DNA of 11,648 nt. It comes from Ophioceras dolichostomum. Its lineage: Eukaryota; Ascomycota; Sordariomycetes; Magnaporthales; Ophioceraceae. Below are positions 1-6,411 of the stretch, in pieces; the first letter of the stretch is position 1, and each line of letters starts with the position of its first letter. The stretch is from positions 1 to 11,648 of the forward strand of contig PYST01000622.1 in NCBI GenBank assembly GCA_003049485.1. Reading direction: 5' to 3'. The notes below the pieces were generated by a model that saw only the letters and a list, made by a program, of their open reading frames with translations, searched no databases and had not been told where the DNA came from. A program made the translations under genes and the position numbers.

Positions 1-42
1 CGAGAAAATTGATCGGGAATGCCCTCCCTTTTTTTGTGTCGA

Positions 43-76
43 GGTGGCCGATATCCAGGGGTGGCCGATATTGTGG
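43..76. repeat. Tandem 17-bp duplication
   Basis: The 12-mer GGTGGCCGATAT occurs at 43-54 and again at 60-71. The two copies are offset by exactly 17 bp, and the last two bases of each unit (GG) also agree. This is a two-copy tandem duplication with a diverged centre, or two copies of one binding site. No function is evident. Confidence 0.7.
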
Positions 77-323
77 GGGGCGAGCTTAATAGAAGTCGTC
101 TTTGGAGAGTCTGCCATCTGCTGTGGAGGATATGGCTTTACTTGGCGACAGGGGTTGGAATAACAGAGACTCTACCGGCGCTCTTTTCTCTGTCCATGAC
201 TTGTCAATCTTGCTTGCCTCCTGCAGACGGTTGACCGTGGAGTTCATCAACGAGGAACATGTAGGAGCACACGTAGTGTCAGAGCCCACGGCAGAAACTT
301 GAATGGCTAGGAATAACTACTAG

Positions 324-339
324 TACCTACCTACCTACC
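324..339. repeat. TACC tetranucleotide microsatellite
   Basis: Four perfect TACC units are followed at once by AGGTAC, so the end of the run is also slightly palindromic. It lies outside any recognised gene. Confidence 0.8.
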
Positions 340-530
340 AGGTACAAGCCCCTCTCTATGAAACCTAGACGAGCTTGATGCAGAGGAGGCTGGCTGTACA
401 TCTGGGATGATGCTTACCTTTAGCACAACGAGGTAATGCAAGCCTAGTAGTTAATCCCGGAATGACACCCTGCTGTGCCGTGAGGGGGCCGGCAACATCG
501 AGCTAGCCACAGGCATCGTCGTCGCGGATC

Positions 531-550
531 CCTTTTCCAGCCTTTTCCAG
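531..550. repeat. 10-bp perfect tandem duplication
   Basis: CCTTTTCCAG is present twice head to tail, at 531-540 and 541-550, with no mismatch. It is probably a slippage product and lies in non-coding sequence. Confidence 0.8.
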
Positions 551-1059
551 AGCATCAATGCGGCGAAGCAGCCTCGACCCATTCCAGCGCTTCACAGTTC
601 CTTGCGTGAAAACGGATCCGGGTTAGTGTCTAGCGAACCAGTGGATCTACACTCGCAAAAAAGAGGAATACATTGGGCGAGCCGAACGCGCTCTCGCCGA
701 GTGTCCCAAAACGCCAGTTTCTCTTGGTCTAATGTGCATTCTGAAGCCGTCACGACTCGTACGCAGCTATCTAACCCCAAACCTACAGACCCCATCGCCC
801 CGGGGAGGGGGATACTGGGGGTGCGTGATCCTCAGGAGAAAGACGTGACGCAACTCTTGGGATATCCGGGGGCAGGTCCCTTGATTTTACGAGCAAAGCA
901 CAGCTTCAGTTGCCGAGAGAAAGCTAGAAGGACTGTATGGGCCGTCCATCCCACGGGCTGATAGGAGCGGGAAGTGATATCGATGTTTGGGCTATACCGC
1001 TGTTTACTCGCATGGGCTGTTTTGTTGACTGAGATGGCGGCGGTTATGCCGTCTAGGTC

Positions 1060-2208
1060 CCATGGGCGTACATCATCGGCGAGGCCATGAGAGCTCTGAC
1101 ACAAGCCTTCATCGGCGACCGGCTCAGTCGAATCCACTTTGTGTCGTTGCTGTGTGTGGTCATCACCGCCGCCACCGCCATCCAGACCGGAGCGGCGAAC
1201 ATGGGAATGTTCCTCGCCAGCCGTGCCCTAGCTGGTGCAGCTTTTGGGAGCATTGTGCTGCTCGCATCCCCTCCCTGTCCCTAGGCTATGGCCACCCAGC
1301 CCCCCCTCCCGAAGTCACGCGTGATATGGTAGGCACACGCCAGGCTGAAACACCACGCCATGGTGTCGATGATCCCCATTTACCTTAGCGAGATATCCCC
1401 TCTAAAGTACCGCGGCCTCATCGGCGTCTTCTCCGGATACGGCACCTCGTGCGGAACCATGGTGTCGAACTGGCTCGACTTCGGCGGCTCGTACACGCCC
1501 TACAGCTACATGCCGTAGCGCCTGCCTCCAACAATACAGGACCCCTTGAGCATCACCATGCTGTGCGGCCTGTTGATGTTCATCCTAGCTCCCCTCGCGA
1601 GCTGATCCGCAAAGGCAAAGTCGAGCTGGCTCGAACCGAGTTCGCCGGGAGCCGTCGGGACCTAAGCCCTCACGAGCTGAGCGAGGGGTTAGCCCTGATG
1701 CGAGTCCAGATCGGGTTCGAGGCCGAGCGTGAGGTCAAGATGTACGGCGAGGCCTTCAGGCTGTTTCGGCATCGTGCACTTGTGTTTGAGTTCACATTCT
1801 TCGACGGTACATCTGGCGACATCGGTTGGACTCGGCTGCTTCCGCTGGTCTGGGGCATCTGCTTACGTGTGTTCTTTTTGCTCTCTAGCTCGATCGCCGT
1901 ACAAACGATAATTAGGCTCACTGGCGTCAACGTGATTCAGGGTTGTCCCATCGACCGAGCCGTCTGGCCCATATCCGTATCGGCGTTTGGTTCTACCAGG
2001 CTCCAGGAAATTCCCACATTGCTAACCGCCAGGCCGCTGGCTCTTCTCTCTCCGTTTCTTTACTCAGTGCTACCAAAGTCAAGCCCCCTACCCCAGCTTA
2101 TCGATCAGACTCCCAGCGCCCTCGGGCATGCAGCTGACAGCCCGCAAAACCATCCTCTGCAAGTCTCTAGGCGTCGCTCCCAAGACAATCCCCGCCTTTG
2201 CCTCTTAG
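1060..2208 (+). pseudogene. Decayed, truncated MFS sugar transporter
   Basis: These are remnants of a fungal major facilitator superfamily sugar (hexose/lactose-permease type) transporter, a plasma-membrane protein with 12 helices when intact. Four pieces are recognisable. At 1066-1251 (frame 1) there is a helix 2-3 region with a GDRLSR loop like motif A (1105-1122) and the text NMGMFLASRALAGAAFGS. At 1360-1586 (frame 1) there is PIYLSEISPLKYRG, the sugar-transporter signature after helix 4. At 1584-1941 (frame 3) come SPRELIRKGK, then FRLFRHR, then LTGVNVIQ of helix 7. At about 2131-2205 (frame 1) there is TILCKSLGVAPKTI. Damage includes TGA at 1039 and TAG at 1054 just upstream of the first piece, TAG at 1516 where relatives have Trp, a frameshift near 1585 and TAG at 2206. 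The first helix and the last four to five helices are missing. Non-homologous stretches at 1252-1359, 1784-1888 and 1942-2130 interrupt the pieces; the middle one looks like a genuine intron. Family membership is firm. The substrate cannot be inferred. Confidence 0.85.
1784..1888 (+). other. Relic intron within transporter pseudogene
   Basis: Removing 1784-1888 joins RALV directly to SIAVQTI. That restores the usual transporter reading of the loop before helix 7, with the junction codon GT|C encoding Val. The 3' end has a branch-like CTTAC at 1862-1866, a pyrimidine-rich tract and TAG at the acceptor. The donor GTTTGA is weak for a fungus. The interval is 105 nt, a multiple of three without stops, so the frame also stays open if it is read through. 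Homology on both sides is the main support. Confidence 0.6.
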
Positions 2209-2619
2209 TCTCGTTACACATTCCGGAATCACCAAAATATCGACGGCTTACACAGAACCCACTCGGGTAGCGGAGGCAGGTAGAAACGGACTCAGATATT
2301 GTTAGATAGAAAGAAGCGAAGAGGACACCAAAATAACCCAGAAAATAAGACGAGGAGAGGGAAGATAATGGGTAGACAATGCATTGAGTCTGGTATCTTA
2401 ATGTGAGACCGCAAGAGGAATTGCAAAGCTTGATCGATGTCATCACAATTTTGGACTTTCGGGGAAGTAGGCACCCAACCCTAGCGTGACTAGGAGACAC
2501 ACAAAATCACACTCTGTAATAGCCTACTGAGAGACGGCGGTTTCGTAATATATGAACTCTGTGAAGGCATCATCCCTTCGAAAGTACTTGACCGTACTTA
2601 ATTGTTCCTCTCTTCCGTT
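2209..2619. other. Intergenic, nothing recognised
   Basis: No gene, RNA or repeat could be supported between the transporter relic and the DBP7 leader. The reverse-strand open frame across 2105-2500 overlaps the pseudogene, has no recognisable motif and is most likely chance. Confidence 0.5.
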
Positions 2620-2649
2620 ATGTTTTCCAAGCAGCCGCCCGCTGTGTAA
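2620..2649 (+). CDS. Short upstream ORF in DBP7 leader
   Basis: An ATG at 2620 opens a 9-codon frame (MFSKQPPAV) that ends at TAA 2647-2649 in the unspliced transcript. The TAA lies inside the GTAAGT of the candidate leader-intron donor. If that intron is removed the stop disappears, and the frame continues for 22 residues in total into the DBP7 start at 2820. It could therefore act as a small upstream ORF or as an alternative start. Both readings depend on the transcription start, which is not visible here. Confidence 0.35.
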   Translation: MFSKQPPAV

Positions 2650-2779
2650 GTGTCGTTCAGGAGTGCCCCAACCCCACCCCCGTCCCAGCGCCAAGCCTTG
2701 ATAAGATAACCAGCATCTTTTTTTTTTTTTTCCCCCTGCTGCTCATCCTCCCCTCACCGTCAATTTTTTATCCTGCCAG
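2646..2779 (+). other. Candidate leader intron of DBP7
   Basis: The donor GTAAGT (2646-2651) matches the fungal consensus. The acceptor is TGCCAG ending at 2779, preceded by a 14-T run (2718-2731), CT-rich sequence and a branch-like CTCAC at 2753-2757. Length would be 134 nt. A CAG at 2711-2713 is an alternative acceptor giving a 68-nt intron, but it lies before the pyrimidine tract and lacks a good branch site. Either choice keeps the ATG at 2620 in frame with DBP7. The prediction rests on splice signals only. Confidence 0.4.
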
Positions 2780-2790
2780 ACTTCCACGTG
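2700..2790 (+). promoter_or_regulatory. DBP7 upstream elements: GATA pair, pyrimidine tract, CACGTG
   Basis: Just before DBP7 are two overlapping GATA boxes (GATAAGATAA, 2700-2709), a T run of 14 followed by CT-rich sequence, and a palindromic CACGTG E-box at 2785-2790. CT-rich tracts near the start are common in filamentous-fungal promoters. Whether the GATA or E-box sites are bound is not known. The E-box lies only 30 bp before the start codon, so it is in the leader and may not be a promoter site. Confidence 0.4.
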
Positions 2791-2819
2791 CTATCCCGCG
2801 AGGGATACAGTCCGATAAA

Positions 2820-5360
2820 ATGGCTGACGATGGCATGCTTGTCAATTTCGAGATTGGCGAAGGCGGCTTCGCGCCCCAAGTGAAGTTCAAAGGCGGCAAT
2901 TGGCGAGATCGAATTCGGGCCCAAAAGAGTGCGAAGAGGGGTCATCAAGCTCCCCATCCAGGGCCTCGCCCGAGGTCGCAGACCGACGACGCCGGCAGCA
3001 ACGGTGCGATGCCTGCGGACTCACAGCGACCGGCGAAGCGACAGAGGATAAGCGAAGACGGTCCAGAAACTCACCGTCGCCGCCATGCGCGACCCGAACC
3101 CGGACCCGGCTTCGACAGTGGCGGCCAGCCAAGGTCTCTGCATGTCACGTCAAGACTGTTCACTTCCAACCCCACGCCGGTGACGAATTTCGAGGAGGCT
3201 GGGGCGGCTGCCGAAGAGGCCCAAGAGCAAGAGCCGGCGCAGCCATCGAATGCACCTCTATCCGACGAGGCGGCCAACTTCCACGCCCTGGGCCTATCGC
3301 GCCGAATCGCCGCCCACCTCTCCTCCAAGCTGGAGATGAAGGCCCCGACGGCCATCCAGCGAAACACAATACCACAGCTAGTCAGCGGGGATAGCGATGC
3401 TTTTCTCCAGGCCGAGACGGGGTCCGGAAAGACGCTCGCATATCTCTTGCCCATAGTCCACCGCATCATGGCGCTGAGCGAGGGCGGCGGGGTCGACAAG
3501 AAGGGCAAGAGAATACAGATCCACAGGGACTCGGGGCTCTTTGCCGTGATCCTGGCGCCGACGCGTGAGCTGTGCAAGCAGATCGCCACCGTGTTGGAGA
3601 AGGTGCTGCGATGCGCGCCTTGGATCGTGAGCACGACCGTCATCGGCGGCGAGAGCAAGAAGTCCGAGAAGGCTCGCCTCCGGAAGGGGGTCAACATCCT
3701 GATCGCCACCCCCGGAAGGCTGACGGACCATCTGGACAACACGAAGGTCCTGGACGTCGGCACGGCCCGGTGGCTGGTCCTGGATGAGGGGGATAGGATG
3801 ATGGAGATGGGCTTCGAGGACGACCTGAGGAACATCGTGGGCAAGATGCGGAAGGAAGCGCTGCGCAGGGAGAACAAAGACGGGGTTGTGCTCGACGTCG
3901 ATGGCGCGTTGCCCAAGAGGAGGGTCACGGTGCTGTGCTCGGCTACGATGAAGATGAATGTGCAGAAACTAGGGGAGATCAGTCTCGAGGACGCGGTCCA
4001 CATCACCGCTGCAACAAAAAAGGACCGCGGAAGTGGCGAGGACGCTACGCAAGAGGAGAAGGAGACGATCAACGAGGCCGTCTTCTCTGCGCCCTCTCAG
4101 CTGAAGCAAACATACGTGGTCGCACCTGCTAAGCTGCGGCTTGTCACACTGATAGCGCTGCTTAAATCGTCTTTCGCGAGACGAGGTTCCGTCATGAAAG
4201 CAATCATATTTATATCCTGCGCGGACTCGGTCGATTTTCACTTCAGCCTCCTCCGGAAACCGCCAGCGCAGCAAACGCCCCCACAAGAACCAGAATCACC
4301 ATCCCCAACAGCACCCTCACCAAAGCGGCCCTCCGCCCTGATAGAGTCGACGGTTGGCCCAGCATCATACATTACGTCCGCTGCCAACCCAACCATCCTA
4401 CTCCACAGGCTTCACGGATCTCTCGCCCAGCCCGTCCGGACAGCCACGCTCCAGTCTTTCGCCGCGTCGCGAGACCCAGCCTTGCTAGTCACGACAGACA
4501 TCTCATCGCGAGGACTCGACGTCCCAGACGTCGACCTGGTCGTCGAGTACGACCCGGCCTTCTGCGTAGCCGACCACGTCCACCGCATCGGGCGCACAGC
4601 CCGTGCCGGCCGCCCAGGCAAAGCAGTACTCTTCCTCCAGCCCGGCTGCGAGGAGGGCTACGTTTCGCTCCTAAACTCGATGTCGCCCCTAACACCACAG
4701 CTATACGACTCGGTCCTCCAAGCAGGGTTAGTCTCACCCGTCGACCTGCCCCCAATCACGACCGCCGCCTCGGGCTCAGACGGCACCGACCAGCCGCCCC
4801 AACAGCCCGAAGCTGCGAAGAGGCAGTCGTGGACCGCCCGAGCCGAGGCCCTGCAACTACACCTCGAACAGCGCCTCCTCGCCTCAGACACATCCACATC
4901 CTCCTCATCGGACCCCACAACAAAAAGCAAAAAGCCTCAGGCTCAGATCCAGGTGCAATCAGCCACCAAGGACTCCTCCACTACCACTACCACCACCACA
5001 CTGCTCAACGCAGCCCGCCAGGGCTTCCGCTCGCACATCCGCGCGTACGCCACGCACGTGCGCGAGGAGCGCTCCTTCTTCGACATCACGCAGCTACACC
5101 TCGGCCACGCGGCCAAGAGCTTCGGCCTGCGCGAGCCGCCCGCCGGGATCGGCGGAGGGGTGCAGCGGCGCACTCACCGGCCTGGTGCTGCTGCTGCTGC
5201 GGGAGAGACTGCTAAGAAGACTTCCGCCGCTGGAGGAGGGGCTGCTGGACCAGGAGGAGGAGGTTCCGATGACGAAGGGGTCGATGAGGAGGCGAGGAAG
5301 CGGATGAGGATGAAGATGAAGATGGTTGGGATGGGTGCTTCGGAGTTTAATATTGGATAG
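2820..5360 (+). CDS. DBP7: ATP-dependent RNA helicase DBP7
   Basis: An 846-residue DEAD-box-family helicase. In yeast the orthologue is nucleolar and acts on early pre-60S particles, remodelling snoRNA-rRNA pairing during 25S rRNA maturation. The N-terminus (MADDGMLVNF, then FKGGNWRDR) and SRLFTSNP (111-118) are typical of Dbp7 and support this start, which sits in good context (AAAATGGCT). Core motifs in order: Q motif F154 to Q180, motif I AETGSGKT (198-205, K204), Ia PTREL (247-251), Ib TPGR (297-300), II DEGD (322-325), III SAT (374-376), IV around IIFIS (462-466), V TDISSRGLD (559-567), VI HRIGRTAR (588-595). DEGD in place of DEAD is normal for this subfamily. A basic RPAKRQR (70-76) is a possible nuclear signal. 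A Pro-rich insert (about 475-515) separates motifs IV and V. After the core come Ser/Thr runs (seven Thr at 721-727), a DUF4217-like segment (about 728-775), and an Ala/Gly-rich, acidic then Lys/Met-rich tail ending SEFNIG. It is longer than yeast Dbp7 (742 residues) mainly through low-complexity sequence. No coding intron is needed. Confidence 0.97.
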   Translation: MADDGMLVNFEIGEGGFAPQVKFKGGNWRDRIRAQKSAKRGHQAPHPGPRPRSQTDDAGSNGAMPADSQRPAKRQRISEDGPETHRRRHARPEPGPGFDSGGQPRSLHVTSRLFTSNPTPVTNFEEAGAAAEEAQEQEPAQPSNAPLSDEAANFHALGLSRRIAAHLSSKLEMKAPTAIQRNTIPQLVSGDSDAFLQAETGSGKTLAYLLPIVHRIMALSEGGGVDKKGKRIQIHRDSGLFAVILAPTRELCKQIATVLEKVLRCAPWIVSTTVIGGESKKSEKARLRKGVNILIATPGRLTDHLDNTKVLDVGTARWLVLDEGDRMMEMGFEDDLRNIVGKMRKEALRRENKDGVVLDVDGALPKRRVTVLCSATMKMNVQKLGEISLEDAVHITAATKKDRGSGEDATQEEKETINEAVFSAPSQLKQTYVVAPAKLRLVTLIALLKSSFARRGSVMKAIIFISCADSVDFHFSLLRKPPAQQTPPQEPESPSPTAPSPKRPSALIESTVGPASYITSAANPTILLHRLHGSLAQPVRTATLQSFAASRDPALLVTTDISSRGLDVPDVDLVVEYDPAFCVADHVHRIGRTARAGRPGKAVLFLQPGCEEGYVSLLNSMSPLTPQLYDSVLQAGLVSPVDLPPITTAASGSDGTDQPPQQPEAAKRQSWTARAEALQLHLEQRLLASDTSTSSSSDPTTKSKKPQAQIQVQSATKDSSTTTTTTTLLNAARQGFRSHIRAYATHVREERSFFDITQLHLGHAAKSFGLREPPAGIGGGVQRRTHRPGAAAAAGETAKKTSAAGGGAAGPGGGGSDDEGVDEEARKRMRMKMKMVGMGASEFNIG

Positions 5361-6411
5361 GTTAGGGCGATGAGTTGGGAAGATTAGTTTCTCGGGAGCT
5401 GCCATCCCACGCAGGTTTGGAGTTGGCTGCTGGCTGCTGGCTGCTGGCTGCTGGTTGCATCTCACTGGTAATTCATAAGCCATTTCTGGTTACTTTTCCG
5501 TCACTTTGCACGTGTACATGGCGAGCGATGTTCAGACACGAATTTCACTCCATGTTCCTGGTAAAAAAATAGTATGATACACAGAGCGACCGAACTCTTT
5601 TTCAACCCAAGGATCGCCGTCCTCCAAAAAACCGAATGCATTGCTCCCTTTCCCTTCCCTGATTCCAGTGATGAATGCCCCCGGGAGAACCTAAAAACCC
5701 TCAACCGCTGAAATGACGCAATGCAGGTTTGTTCCGACGATCCCATAATGAATGTTCCGTCCGCCCTGGCCGCCCCTTCTTCGCCTTTTTGAATGTTGTG
5801 TTCTTTCTGTCTGTATATGCAGAGTGGAGATTTGTCTATCATGGAGTGTATAATCGAGAGAGTAAGAGAGAAAGAAATAAAAGAGACACAAGGAAATGGT
5901 TTGTGGAAGGTTGGGCACGAGCCGGACGATTCGACGCGGCGGGCCAGATAGAGAGAAATATTGACTCAAGGAAATAACAAAGGAAACATGAAGATATGGA
6001 AAAAGGAAATGGTTGGTGGGTGTGATAGTGGTAGTGGATGTAATACGCCACGTTTTGACCGAAAGAAAAGCACGAAAGCTAGGTAGGTTCTTCTTCCTCC
6101 CGTTCCCCCCTTCCTAAACGCCGAGCCAACCAGCACGAGTATTATAAGACCGAGAAAGAGTGAAGCCAGTCACCGTTACGCAGAACAGAGAAAATGAAAG
6201 AAATAAAGCAAGCGAAAAATGTTTTGCAGGCGTGCAAGACGGGGGAAAAACGAAAGTCCAAAACCACCCCCGTCCAGAAGAAACCCCTTTTTGATCGAGG
6301 GGTACTCACTTCAGTGGGTCACATTATCCACAACCACCGCCGGGGGTATCATCAAAGACAAAGGAAACGACGAGCGAAGGAGACAATGTGGCGACGAGAG
6401 CATAGGAGGGC
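5361..6411. other. Shared 3' flank of two convergent genes
   Basis: About 1.05 kb lies between the DBP7 stop and the PPR-gene stop. It holds no gene I can support: open frames on both strands overlap each other and carry no known motif. It should contain both 3' untranslated regions. It includes a heptanucleotide repeat, an AATAAA on the + strand at 5876-5881 that could serve DBP7, and purine-rich + strand sequence (about 5850-6010). A GTGAGT on the minus strand (6309-6304) lacks a convincing acceptor. Confidence 0.6.
5424..5458. repeat. Heptanucleotide tandem repeat (TGGCTGC)
   Basis: Four perfect copies of TGGCTGC (5424-5451) are followed by a fifth copy with one mismatch (TGGTTGC, 5452-5458). 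The array starts 64 bp past the DBP7 stop, so it is probably in the 3' UTR. Such arrays mutate by slippage and may vary between strains. Confidence 0.9.

Larger units (their letters stand above)
1..1059. other. Gene-free left flank with short repeats
   Basis: I see no supported gene here. The short open frames (for example 102-302 on + and 86-289 on -) overlap each other on opposite strands, match no family I recognise and show no splice or start context. The frame at 602-961 (+) likewise has no recognisable motif. The stretch holds a 17-bp-spaced duplication near the left end, a TACC tetranucleotide run and a 10-bp tandem duplication, listed separately. It runs directly into the transporter pseudogene, so it may be decayed upstream sequence of that gene, but nothing in it proves this. 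Confidence 0.5.

Noticed and set aside
3071..4072. A 333-codon reverse frame across the DBP7 helicase core
   Set aside because: The + strand frame carries every helicase motif. The reverse frame is Ser/Pro-rich with no recognisable features.
5501..5842. A 113-codon minus-strand frame in the convergent 3' region
   Set aside because: It has no recognisable domain, overlaps other open frames on both strands and lies where the two 3' UTRs are expected.
6304..6309. GTGAGT on the minus strand after the PPR stop, as a 3' UTR intron or a route to another C-terminus
   Set aside because: The downstream candidate acceptor (TTTAG near 6113) lacks a good branch site, and the PPR protein already ends after a complete last repeat.
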